NCBI GenBank assembly: GCA_029052375.1
Contig: JAIDJD010000054.1
Coordinates: 1-7,807 of the forward strand
DNA: 7,807 nt
Direction: 5' to 3'
Source of the DNA: Duncaniella sp.
GTDB taxonomy: Bacteria > Bacteroidota > Bacteroidia > Bacteroidales > Muribaculaceae
The first letter of the stretch is position 1; each line of letters begins with the position of its first letter. A model generated the notes under the pieces. It was not told the origin of the DNA. It did no database searches and saw only the letters and a program-made list of their open reading frames with translations. The translations under genes were made by a program, and so were the position numbers. Shown one piece after another: positions 1 to 6,748 of this stretch.

Positions 1-1104
1 GTTGAGAAAACTCTCCGCGCTCTCCCGGCCATACAGGTGCGCGGAGCCGAGGGTATGGACTGGAGTGTGTGCTATCCCGTGGCCGAGTTTGACAGCCGCG
101 CCGTGATGTGGGATCTCTGCTATTTCAAATACTCGTACCTGAATCCTCTTGAGATACCTTACAGCGAGCCTCTTCTCGAGGATGCCTTCCGTCTGCTCGC
201 TGCCGAGGCCGAGAGGGCCGCGGGTGGAGACGGCGGTGGCCTGATGCTGCGCGATTTCCAGAGCCGCAATGTTATGGTCTTCGGAAATTCGCCCTGGTTC
301 ATAGATTTCCAGGGAGCGAGGCGCGGGCCGCTGGCCTACGATGTCGCCTCGTTTCTGTGGCAGGCCAAGGCCGGGTTCTCGCCCGCCGAGCGCGAGAGGC
401 TTGTCAAGGTCTATACGGACGCTCTGTCCGAGCTGAGGCCTCTGCCCGCCGACTGGGACCGACAGCTCGACCTGATGGTGATACTCAGGACCCTGCAGGT
501 GCTCGGCGCCTACGGCTTCCGCGGGCTTGTCCAGGGCAAGGCCCACTTCATAGCCAGCATACCCGGCGCCCTCGCCAATCTGCGCCATATGCTCAAGACG
601 TCAGAGATGCTTCGCCTCCCCGCCTATGCCGCGCTGCGCGAGGTGCTCGAGTGTGTGGCCGAGCGTCCTCCCGTCTCGCCGGAGACGGCCACTCCGGGAC
701 GGCTGACGGTGAGGGTGAGCAGTTTCTCGTTCAAGAAGGGGATACCGCTCGACCCCTCGGGCAACGGCGGCGGGTTTGTCTTTGACTGCCGCGCCATGGA
801 CAACCCCGGACGTTACGACGAGTACAAGCCTCTGACCGGACTTGACAAGCCTGTTATCGACTTTCTTGAGAGCCGCGGCGAGATTCAGCGCTTTCTCGGC
901 GAGTGTTATGCCTTGGTTGACAGCGCTGTTGACAACTACCTGAGCCGTGGCTTCGAGTCGCTGATGGTGAGCTTCGGGTGTACCGGAGGCCGCCACCGCA
1001 GTGTCTACTCGGCCCAGCACATGGCTGAGCATCTCAAGGCCAGATATCCTGAAGTGGAAGTGATACTCAACCACCGCGAACGCGGACTGACCTCGCGCCT
1101 ATGA
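1..1104 (+). CDS. AmgK-like amino-sugar kinase fused to RapZ C-terminal domain (5' partial)
   Basis: The frame is open from base 1, so the N-terminal nucleotide-binding lobe lies outside the window; 367 codons are visible. The first part is an aminoglycoside-phosphotransferase (APH) fold kinase. Its catalytic loop is LRDFQSRN (Asp codon 253-255, where the usual HRD histidine is Leu) and its metal-binding segment is IDFQGARRGPLAYD (Asp codon 304-306). From about base 703 to the end the protein matches the RapZ C-terminal domain: FSFKKGIP, an FVFDCRAMDNP segment, TGLDKPV, then GCTGGRHRSVY (976-1008) and a terminal NHRERG. RapZ's own P-loop ATPase half is replaced by the kinase. The stop overlaps murU by 4 bp (ATGA). 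Known from the families: AmgK phosphorylates MurNAc/GlcNAc at the anomeric carbon in cytoplasmic cell-wall recycling, and the E. coli RapZ C-terminal domain binds glucosamine-6-phosphate. Inferred: an amino-sugar kinase regulated by a sugar-phosphate sensor. The exact substrate is not provable from sequence. Confidence 0.85.
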   Translation, partial: VEKTLRALPAIQVRGAEGMDWSVCYPVAEFDSRAVMWDLCYFKYSYLNPLEIPYSEPLLEDAFRLLAAEAERAAGGDGGGLMLRDFQSRNVMVFGNSPWFIDFQGARRGPLAYDVASFLWQAKAGFSPAERERLVKVYTDALSELRPLPADWDRQLDLMVILRTLQVLGAYGFRGLVQGKAHFIASIPGALANLRHMLKTSEMLRLPAYAALREVLECVAERPPVSPETATPGRLTVRVSSFSFKKGIPLDPSGNGGGFVFDCRAMDNPGRYDEYKPLTGLDKPVIDFLESRGEIQRFLGECYALVDSAVDNYLSRGFESLMVSFGCTGGRHRSVYSAQHMAEHLKARYPEVEVILNHRERGLTSRL

Positions 1105-1844
1105 AAGCAATGGTTTTCGCCGCCGGGCTCGGGTCGCGCCTCGCTCCGCTGACAGACACCTGTCCTAAGGCTCTGATAGAGGTGGGCGGTATGCCTATGC
1201 TCGAGCGTGTCATAAGGCGTCTGCGCGAGGCCGGGGTGGGAGAGATTGTGGTTAATGTCCACCATCATGCCGGGATGATACGCGACTTCCTTGTCTCGAG
1301 GCCCGACCTCTCGGGGGGCGTGTCGCTGAGCGATGAGACGCCCCTTCTGCTCGACACCGGCGGCGGTGTGGCCAAGGCCGCGGATATGCTTCGCGGCGAC
1401 GAGCCTGTGATGCTCTACAATGCCGATATCCTCACAGACTTCCCTATCAACGATATGCTCGCAAGGCATATCCAAAGCGGGGCGGACGCCACGCTTCTTG
1501 TCTCGGCGACGCGCCCGTCATCGCGCGGACTGATATTTGACTGCGGCGGCCGTATGTGCGGGTGGACCAACCGCAACACGGGCGAGGTGAGGGCGCCGGG
1601 CCCTGTGCCTGCCGACGCGTCGGTGATGTCTTTCGGCGGGATACATATAATATCACCGTCGCTGTTGGATGATTTGAAGAATTACGGCCGCGAGGTATTC
1701 TCTATGACCCCTTTCTATACCGATACCTGCGGGCGCCGTCGGTATATGGCCTATGTGCCTGATCAGGAATATACCTGGGTGGATATAGGCCGTCCCGAGA
1801 CTCTCGCAAAAGCCCGGGCCCTATTCGAGCGGGGAGAGGCATAA
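1101..1844 (+). CDS. murU: MurU-like sugar-1-phosphate nucleotidyltransferase
   Basis: A 247-residue protein of the nucleotidyltransferase family that transfers a nucleotide to sugar 1-phosphates. The N-terminal signature AAGLGSRLAPLT followed by PKALIEVGG gives the nucleotide-binding loop. LLDTGGGVAKA matches the sugar/nucleotide-binding stretch, YNADILTD carries the first metal-binding Asp, and WVDIGRPETL carries the second conserved Asp near the C-terminus. Length is close to MurU (about 220-250 residues) and shorter than the larger GlmU or GlgC enzymes. The ATG at 1101 overlaps the stop of the kinase gene as ATGA, so the two are probably translationally coupled. Paired with an AmgK-like kinase, the best reading is MurU: MurNAc-1-phosphate plus UTP to UDP-MurNAc, bypassing de novo synthesis. 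A mannose-1-phosphate guanylyltransferase-like role cannot be excluded from sequence alone. The 3' end overlaps the convergent ATP-grasp gene by 24 bp. Confidence 0.82.
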   Translation: MKAMVFAAGLGSRLAPLTDTCPKALIEVGGMPMLERVIRRLREAGVGEIVVNVHHHAGMIRDFLVSRPDLSGGVSLSDETPLLLDTGGGVAKAADMLRGDEPVMLYNADILTDFPINDMLARHIQSGADATLLVSATRPSSRGLIFDCGGRMCGWTNRNTGEVRAPGPVPADASVMSFGGIHIISPSLLDDLKNYGREVFSMTPFYTDTCGRRRYMAYVPDQEYTWVDIGRPETLAKARALFERGEA

Positions 1845-2879
1845 GGCCCATCCCTCGGCGGGAGGGAGGAGCGTCAGCCCGACAGGGGCGCCCCTGCGCC
1901 AAGCCATCAGCCCGGGGCGCGAGGGCCGCAGCCGCGAGGCCACGTCCATGGCCACGACGCCCATCGTCCGTCTGAGATTCACCTCTATGCACGGGTGTAT
2001 CATCCCTCCTTGGCAGACCATCATGTCGACGCCTGCCCATCCCTCGTACTTATGTCCGGCAATCTTGCCGAGGGCCTCGGCCGCAGACCGTGCCGTCTCT
2101 TCAAGATTGCCGCGCCCGGCCATCGCGGCGAGGCGCGAGAATATCCATTCCTGAGGGGCAACGATATTGCCCGAATACATTCCGCGGTTCTCTGTCAGAA
2201 ACATCGATATCCCCCTGTACCGGGCCTCTCCGCCCGAGATGTGGAAGAGCATGGCAAAGTCTGCCTGCTTCTCCTTCATGCCGCGCTCTACCATCACACT
2301 GCCCTGGCGGTGGATGATACCGGCGGCCTTTGAGGCGAGAATCTCCGGGGCGAGCCCGCCGGCGCAGAACACTCCGCGCCCGCTGCCAGACCATGGCGAC
2401 TTGATGTAGCATCCGGGATATCTCCTTTCCATCTCCACAGCCTCCTGCGGGTCTGAGGTCTCGAGCGGGAGCAGGTCGACGCGTCCCATCTCCCTGAGCA
2501 TCGATATGGAGGTGCGCCTGTGGCTGAGCATACGCATGGCCGCTATATCTGTCTCCGAGGGCAGGAGGGCGGGGTCTACGCCGGCGGATGTGAATATCCT
2601 CACGGTGTCTGCGCTCCATCCCCACGGGTCGGGTCTCATATCGCTTCCGCGGGCTTCGGAGACGGGATTTCCATTAAGTCCGTATAGAGCCTTGAGCGAC
2701 GACACCCCGGCTGTGCCGGCTCCTGGCGCAAGCACACAGTCTGACTCCCCGGCCCACCACAACGGCAAGAGAGCCCCCGCCCTCTGCAGCGAAGCGGCAT
2801 TGGGCGGGGGCGTATAGTTGCGGCAACCGAGCCCGAGGGCCAGGTCGTTGGCGGGGTTGTAGAGATGCAGCCGGCTCAA
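1821..2879 (-). CDS. Uncharacterised ATP-grasp family protein
   Basis: A 352-residue cytoplasmic protein without signal peptide or membrane segments. It starts with LHLYNPANDLALG, an N-terminal motif I recall from a family of hypothetical proteins in Bacteroidetes (typically NPEHDLAL). The ATP-grasp fold is supported by IKSPWSGSGRGV (residues about 159-170; Lys160 and a glycine-rich loop), an MVERG strand (196-200), GWAGVDMMV (280-288), and the metal-binding E-x-N-x-R signature IEVNLRR (Glu299, Asn301, Arg303). ATP-grasp enzymes join a carboxylate to an amine or thiol through an acylphosphate; the substrate here is unknown. The start is TTG at 2879-2877, overlapping the peptidase stop as TTGA. 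I saw no in-frame ATG just upstream, and the conserved motif begins at residue 4, so little is missing. Co-transcription with the upstream exported peptidase is inferred from the overlap. The 3' end overlaps murU tail-to-tail. Confidence 0.75.
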   Translation of the reverse strand: MSRLHLYNPANDLALGLGCRNYTPPPNAASLQRAGALLPLWWAGESDCVLAPGAGTAGVSSLKALYGLNGNPVSEARGSDMRPDPWGWSADTVRIFTSAGVDPALLPSETDIAAMRMLSHRRTSISMLREMGRVDLLPLETSDPQEAVEMERRYPGCYIKSPWSGSGRGVFCAGGLAPEILASKAAGIIHRQGSVMVERGMKEKQADFAMLFHISGGEARYRGISMFLTENRGMYSGNIVAPQEWIFSRLAAMAGRGNLEETARSAAEALGKIAGHKYEGWAGVDMMVCQGGMIHPCIEVNLRRTMGVVAMDVASRLRPSRPGLMAWRRGAPVGLTLLPPAEGWALCLSPLE

Positions 2880-4075
2880 AGCTTCATCTTGGCCGCTATC
2901 CCGGCGGGGACAGCCTCCTTGTTGACATATATGTCGAGGGTCTTGGCCAGGAAGTAGGGCTCGGAGACGTAGAAGTATCCGTCATACACCTGGTTGGTGT
3001 CCCACGAGTTCTTCACCTTGTAGTAGCTCTTGCCGTTCTGGTCGGTGGCCTTGCCCACGATTATCATGCCGTGGTCGTCTGTGGTCTCGTGGCTGTCGAA
3101 CATATCCTGGCGGAGCTGCTGTGTCACCTCCATCTCGTCGACGGGCCCGGTGATGTTGTTCTGCTCCTCTTCGCGTTCCTTGTCGCTGAGCTTCACCCAG
3201 CGGGCAAGCTCGGTGCCCTCGAGGTCTGCGGCGGTCTTCTTCTTGGGGAGTACGGCAAAGCCCTCTTTCCACTTGAATCCGGGCTCGGACACGTCTGCGG
3301 CCCATGCCACGGTGTATCCGTTGTCGAGCGCGTTGTCCACAATGGCTTTCATCTCCTCCATGGGCACGTTGTGATAGGGGAGCCAGAGCCAGTTGTCGGC
3401 CACCTCGAGGGGAAACTGTGTGTAGAAGGGATGGTGGGTGTAGGAGGTCACGGCCACGAAGTCGCTGCCCTTGAGGCCGAGGGCGTCGGCAAATGTGCGG
3501 GGAGTGTATGAGGTGCCGTCTACGGTGAATGTCTCGGGCTTCTCGCCGAGGTATGCGTCGAGGGTGCCCTCGACAGCCTTCTTCCATGCTGTGGACTTCT
3601 TGCCCTTCTTGGCGTTGACCTGCTCTACCATGGCCGAGAGGAGGGGGTCGAGCTCGTAATGGTCATGCTTCTCCTCGCCATACTGGAGGCCTGTGTAGGC
3701 CTCTTCGGGGACGATGCCGTAGTTGTCGATGACGTATGCCACGTCGAGCGTGCTGCCGCCTGCGGCAAAGTTGGTCTTGCCGTCCATGCGGACATAGCGG
3801 TCGGCCTTGTCGGAATAGCAGTTGCGTACTATCCACATCTCGCTGAGGTCATACTCCTTGCCTGTGCGGCGGAGTATCTCGTTCTCTATGAATCCGAGGC
3901 CGGAGAAGCTCCAGCAGGTGCCTGACTTGTTCTGGTCCTTGACAGATGTCACGGGCACTGTGACTGTGTCTGTGAACTTGAAGCCCTTCTCGGGTTCGGT
4001 CTTGGCCTTGGGCTTGGCGTCTGCGCCTGCGGCACAGATGGCTAATGCGGTGAGAGATAACAGATAATGTTTCAT
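2876..4075 (-). CDS. Exported bleomycin hydrolase/PepC-like C1B cysteine peptidase
   Basis: A 399-residue papain-fold peptidase of family C1B. The oxyanion Gln48 and nucleophile Cys54 lie in VKDQNKSGTCWSFSG, the catalytic His335 in DDHGMIIVG, and Asn356 in VKNSWD, so the full Q-C-H-N set is present. The chosen ATG at 4075 gives a signal peptide (MKHYLLSLTALAICAAGADA, cleavage expected near residue 20 after ADA). Cys14 is preceded by Ile, a poor lipobox, so export by signal peptidase I to the periplasm is more likely than a lipoprotein. An in-frame extension to 4339 exists but crosses the intergenic promoters and would bury the signal peptide. Known C1B enzymes are usually cytosolic aminopeptidases or bleomycin hydrolases forming barrel-like hexamers; secreted versions are common in Bacteroidetes. 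It is first gene of an operon with the ATP-grasp gene (TTGA overlap) and has a TAnnTTTG promoter. Confidence 0.88.
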   Translation of the reverse strand: MKHYLLSLTALAICAAGADAKPKAKTEPEKGFKFTDTVTVPVTSVKDQNKSGTCWSFSGLGFIENEILRRTGKEYDLSEMWIVRNCYSDKADRYVRMDGKTNFAAGGSTLDVAYVIDNYGIVPEEAYTGLQYGEEKHDHYELDPLLSAMVEQVNAKKGKKSTAWKKAVEGTLDAYLGEKPETFTVDGTSYTPRTFADALGLKGSDFVAVTSYTHHPFYTQFPLEVADNWLWLPYHNVPMEEMKAIVDNALDNGYTVAWAADVSEPGFKWKEGFAVLPKKKTAADLEGTELARWVKLSDKEREEEQNNITGPVDEMEVTQQLRQDMFDSHETTDDHGMIIVGKATDQNGKSYYKVKNSWDTNQVYDGYFYVSEPYFLAKTLDIYVNKEAVPAGIAAKMKL

Positions 4076-4093
4076 GGATTGGTCTTGATGGTG

Positions 4094-4109
4094 TCTCCCG
4101 GCAGGGAGA
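4094..4109 (-). other. Small hairpin in the peptidase 5' leader
   Basis: TCTCCC and GGGAGA form a perfect 6-bp stem with a 4-nt loop, ending 18 nt upstream of the peptidase ATG. No T-run follows, so it is not a terminator. It may stabilise the transcript or affect translation; equally it may be chance. Confidence 0.3.
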
Positions 4110-4140
4110 TATGATAATGAAACGGATGTTAAAGATAATG

Positions 4141-4173
4141 CAAAGTTACCCAAAAATCTGCTAAAAGGCTCAA
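4141..4173 (-). promoter_or_regulatory. Bacteroidetes-type promoter of the peptidase/ATP-grasp operon
   Basis: On the minus strand, TAACTTTG (4148-4141) matches the Bacteroidetes -7 consensus TAnnTTTG. A TTG (4173-4171) lies 22 bp upstream, slightly longer than the usual 19-21 spacing of the -33 element. The transcript would start near 4134, giving a leader of about 60 nt before the ATG at 4075. The 12-mer TGGGTAACTTTG containing the -7 also occurs at the umuD promoter. Confidence 0.65.
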
Positions 4174-4191
4174 TAACTTGGAAAAAAATCG

Positions 4192-4199
4192 TAAATTTG
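4192..4199 (+). promoter_or_regulatory. -7 element of the outer-membrane barrel gene
   Basis: TAAATTTG matches TAnnTTTG and lies 30 bp before the ATG at 4230, giving a leader of roughly 20-25 nt with an A/T-rich stretch (AAAATAATT) in place of a Shine-Dalgarno, as is common in this phylum. No convincing -33 TTG is present at 19-21 bp; the nearest (4178-4180) is only 11 bp away. Confidence 0.5.
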
Positions 4200-4229
4200 T
4201 GGCCGATTCCATCAAAATAATTCATCAGC

Positions 4230-4850
4230 ATGAAGCGTATCTCCGTCATCATAGCCCTCGCCCTGGCCATCGTCATGGGCTCTTCGCTCAGGGCTTCGGC
4301 CGAGTTCAGGTGGGGACCCTCGCTGGGCCTCTCTGTCAACCACTATAAGTTCAAGCAAGACCTCCTGCAGGTGTCAAACGGCATCGGCGGGTCGGCCGGC
4401 GTCCGCGGCGAAATGATGTTCCCGGGCATCGGATTCGGCATAGAGGTGGGTCTCTTCTACGAGCAGAAGGCCGGAAAGGTCAACTTCGGCGAGTGGGAGA
4501 TATGGCAGGGAGACTATGGCCGGCCCAATCTGATGCTCCACAATATCGACATCCCCGTCAACCTCAAGTTCAAGTGGACCCGTATGCAGGGCCTCGAAGA
4601 CTATGTGGCCCCCTTTGTGTTCGGCGGCCCCGTGTTCAGCATCCAGGCCGGACACACCAAGTGTGACGCCCTCAAGTATTCAGGCGGAGACATAGGTCTC
4701 ACCGTCGGAGGCGGCGCCGAGCTGTTCAGACACTGGCAGATAGCGGCCTCCTATACCTGGGGAATGTCTTACGCGATGAAGACACGCCTGCTGACAGACA
4801 ACACCGCCGCCAACCGCACTGTCGACATCCGCGTCACATATCTCTTCTGA
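4230..4850 (+). CDS. Small outer-membrane beta-barrel protein (PorT-like family)
   Basis: A 206-residue protein beginning with a clear signal peptide: MKR, a hydrophobic run ISVIIALALAIVMG, then SSLRASA with cleavage expected after residue 24 before EFRWG. The mature part alternates polar and hydrophobic residues in short amphipathic stretches separated by glycine-rich turns (GPSLGLSVNHY, GIGFGIEVGLFYEQ, DIPVNLKFKW, YVAPFVFGGPVF, DIGLTVGGGAEL, WQIAASYTWGMSY, VDIRVTYLF). It ends in phenylalanine, as outer-membrane barrels do. The size suits an eight-stranded barrel. In this phylum such proteins are annotated as PorT or outer-membrane beta-barrel domain proteins and mostly lack a defined role. 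It is a single-gene unit with its own promoter and terminator, divergent from the peptidase operon. No specific function can be assigned. Confidence 0.8.
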   Translation: MKRISVIIALALAIVMGSSLRASAEFRWGPSLGLSVNHYKFKQDLLQVSNGIGGSAGVRGEMMFPGIGFGIEVGLFYEQKAGKVNFGEWEIWQGDYGRPNLMLHNIDIPVNLKFKWTRMQGLEDYVAPFVFGGPVFSIQAGHTKCDALKYSGGDIGLTVGGGAELFRHWQIAASYTWGMSYAMKTRLLTDNTAANRTVDIRVTYLF

Positions 4851-4878
4851 CGCCTCTGCACGACATCCGGAGACATAC

Positions 4879-4916
4879 CGCGTCCGAACCTCAATGGCTC
4901 GGACGCGTCTTTTTTT
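4879..4916 (+). terminator. Intrinsic terminator of the outer-membrane barrel gene
   Basis: CGCGTCCGA (4879-4887) pairs perfectly with TCGGACGCG (4899-4907); two more C-G pairs can form inside the loop. The hairpin is followed by TCTTTTTTT, and lies about 28 bp after the stop at 4850. There is no T-run on the opposite side, so it serves the plus strand only. Confidence 0.9.
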
Positions 4917-4957
4917 ACGGAACCCGGCAGAAACTCAAGCCGGCCGCAACAGTCTCT

Positions 4958-6253
4958 TCACCCCACCGTCATTGTGGCGAAGCGGGTGGTGTAGTCTGGC
5001 GACTTGAGGCCGCGGTGTATGGCGTTGACAAATTTCAGATTCTTGCCGTCCTCGCCCTTGACGCGGTATTGCTGTGAGCCGAGCACCACGGTGTCTGAGC
5101 CCATGCGTCTGTTGACGCTGTCGAGGGTCTCGGATATGTGGCGGCTGCGGGCCATCCGCTCGGGGTCGTACTCGAAGAGGTCCGGCTGTACGGCTGTGTC
5201 CGATGCGATACCGCTCACCATAACGCCCGCGCGCTTGTAGCGTATCCCCTTGCGGAATATAGTGCCGAGAGCCGAGAGGGCCCCGCCGACTATCTCTATG
5301 GTCGAGGCCGTGGGTGTCGAGAAGGTGAAGAGAGCCCCGGCGTCATACTGCTCGAGGTCTTCGCGGAAGTGGTTTGACTGCACGAAGGCTGTGAGCATCG
5401 CACACACAGACCGCTGGCGGCGCAGTTTTAGCGCACACCGCGCGGCATAGTTGGCCACATGGCTGCGCAGGTCGGCCAGGTCGGTGAGCATATCCGGGAA
5501 GCTGCGGCTTGTGACTATCGTCTTTTTGGTGACGGCTTCCAGAGCGTCCACCTCTATGACGCTGTGTCCGTTCAGCTCGTCCCAGGTGCGTTCTCCGGTG
5601 ACGTGAAACCTCATCCTGACCCATGCTCTCGGACACTCGGCAAAGTCGAGCGCCGTCCTCACCCCGGCATTGTTAAGCGCTTTTCTTGTCTGCCTCCCCA
5701 CGCCCCAGACATCGCCGACGGGCAGGAGCGCGAGGGCCTTGCGCCTTGCCGTCTCGCTGTCTATGATACAGCACTTGCGGTAGCCGGGATAGCGCTTGGC
5801 AAACTTGCTCGCGGCCTTGGCCAGGGTGCGTGTCGGGGCTATCCCGAGGCTGACGGGTATGCCTGTAGAACGCAAGACCGTGGCACACAGCTTTTCGCCC
5901 CACGGCTTGAGTGTCTCAGGCGGGATGCCCGTGAGGTCGAGGAACGCCTCGTCTATTGAATACTGGACCACCTCCGGAGCCTCCTCGGCGAGCACCCTCA
6001 TCACGCGGGCAGAGAGGTCGCCATAGAGCGTGTAGTTGGACGAGAAGGCCGTCACATCGGCGCCATGCCACCGCTCGCGCATCTGGTAGTAGGGGAGTCC
6101 CTCGGGTATGCCCATGGCCTTGGCCTCGGCCGAGCGCGCTACCACACATCCGTCGTTGTTGCTCAGCACCACCACGGGCTTCCCGTCAAGATCGGGGCGG
6201 AAGACGCGCTCGCACGAGCAGAAAAAGCTGTCGCAGTCCACGAGCCCTACCAT
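4958..6253 (-). CDS. umuC: UmuC, Y-family translesion DNA polymerase subunit
   Basis: A 431-residue error-prone polymerase that, with processed UmuD, copies past DNA lesions. The palm carries the metal ligands Asp6 and Asp8 (GLVDCDSFF) and Asp101-Glu102 (YSIDEAFLDL), the same numbers as in E. coli UmuC. Further family marks are LSNNDGCVVARS (30-41), the finger segment YTLYGDLS (74-81), GIAPTRTLAKAASKFAKR (137-154) and the helix-hairpin-helix-like PVGDVWGVG (178-186). QPDLF (356-360) fits the beta-clamp-binding motif. The end (RSRHISETLDSVNRRMGS onward) matches the DUF4113-type tail typical of UmuC. The ATG at 6253 gives the conserved short N-terminus; an in-frame extension to 6379 lies inside umuD and is rejected. 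It overlaps the umuD stop by 7 bp (ATGGTAG), implying coupling. Appears intact. Confidence 0.95.
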   Translation of the reverse strand: MVGLVDCDSFFCSCERVFRPDLDGKPVVVLSNNDGCVVARSAEAKAMGIPEGLPYYQMRERWHGADVTAFSSNYTLYGDLSARVMRVLAEEAPEVVQYSIDEAFLDLTGIPPETLKPWGEKLCATVLRSTGIPVSLGIAPTRTLAKAASKFAKRYPGYRKCCIIDSETARRKALALLPVGDVWGVGRQTRKALNNAGVRTALDFAECPRAWVRMRFHVTGERTWDELNGHSVIEVDALEAVTKKTIVTSRSFPDMLTDLADLRSHVANYAARCALKLRRQRSVCAMLTAFVQSNHFREDLEQYDAGALFTFSTPTASTIEIVGGALSALGTIFRKGIRYKRAGVMVSGIASDTAVQPDLFEYDPERMARSRHISETLDSVNRRMGSDTVVLGSQQYRVKGEDGKNLKFVNAIHRGLKSPDYTTRFATMTVG

Positions 6254-6708
6254 AGCTCTGACCCCGGCCTCCGCTTCCGGTTGGCCTTGATGGTGTAGAC
6301 CACCACGCCCCATACCTTGAAACGGCTCTCCGGGGTCACCTCGATAGGCTTGTATGAGGGATTGGAGGGCATCAGCCACAGCCTCTGCGGGCCGTCGAAG
6401 CGCAGTCGCTTGAGCGTGAACTCGCCGTCGAGACAGCAGACGGCCAGGTCGCCGTGCTCTGGCTCGAGGCTTTTGTCTATCACAAGTATGTCTCCCTCGG
6501 TTATCCCCTCCGAGGCCATGGAGTCGCCCACGACGCGCGCATAGAATGTGGCCGCGGGGTGGCGCACGAGCTCGCGGTTGAGGTCGATGGCAGATGAGAT
6601 ATAGTCTTGCGCAGGGCTTGGAAATCCGGCTCTTATGCCTTCGTCGGCATACGGAAGAGACATTGCGGCCGATATGGCCGCATGATGGAGTTGAAGCGAG
6701 ACGTTCAT
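6247..6708 (-). CDS. umuD: UmuD, self-cleaving LexA-like SOS mutagenesis protein
   Basis: A 153-residue LexA/UmuD-family (S24) protein. AGFPSPAQDYI places the self-cleavage bond at Ala27-Gly28, Ser63 in VGDSM is the nucleophile, and Lys100 in FTLKRLR is the general base, 37 residues later as in E. coli (Ser60/Lys97). RecA-stimulated cleavage would yield UmuD', which activates UmuC. There is no N-terminal DNA-binding domain, so it is UmuD rather than a LexA repressor. The ATG at 6708 was chosen over an in-frame ATG at 6765 because the -7 promoter element lies at 6741-6748, so the longer form would not be transcribed fully, and because 153 residues fits the family. The gene leads the umuDC operon. 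Confidence 0.93.
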   Translation of the reverse strand: MNVSLQLHHAAISAAMSLPYADEGIRAGFPSPAQDYISSAIDLNRELVRHPAATFYARVVGDSMASEGITEGDILVIDKSLEPEHGDLAVCCLDGEFTLKRLRFDGPQRLWLMPSNPSYKPIEVTPESRFKVWGVVVYTIKANRKRRPGSELW

Positions 6709-6740
6709 GGCTGGCGGAAGTGTATAGCTGAAGTGACTGC

Positions 6741-6748
6741 CAAAGTTA
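6741..6748 (-). promoter_or_regulatory. -7 element of the umuDC promoter
   Basis: TAACTTTG on the minus strand matches TAnnTTTG, 32 bp upstream of the umuD ATG. It lies in the same 12-mer TGGGTAACTTTG seen at the peptidase promoter. The -33 region has no TTG at the usual distance (the nearest is 14 bp away, inside the palindrome), which would fit a weak or regulated promoter. Confidence 0.6.

Noticed and set aside
37..39. GTG as the start of the first gene
   Set aside because: The frame is open upstream to base 1 and the APH fold needs its N-terminal lobe, so the gene starts before the window.
357..1074. Additional open frames on both strands within the kinase-RapZ gene
   Set aside because: Arg/Ala-rich translations with no recognisable motif, expected by chance in GC-rich coding DNA.
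4076..4339. N-terminal extension of the peptidase frame
   Set aside because: It runs across the divergent promoters and into the outer-membrane barrel gene, and would bury the clear signal peptide beginning at 4075.
4924..4944. CCGGC/GCCGG inverted repeat downstream of umuC as a terminator
   Set aside because: Only a 5-bp stem with an 11-nt loop and no T-run on the minus strand.
6254..6379. N-terminal extension of umuC
   Set aside because: It lies inside umuD in another frame, and UmuC proteins start with the short segment before the catalytic Asp6.
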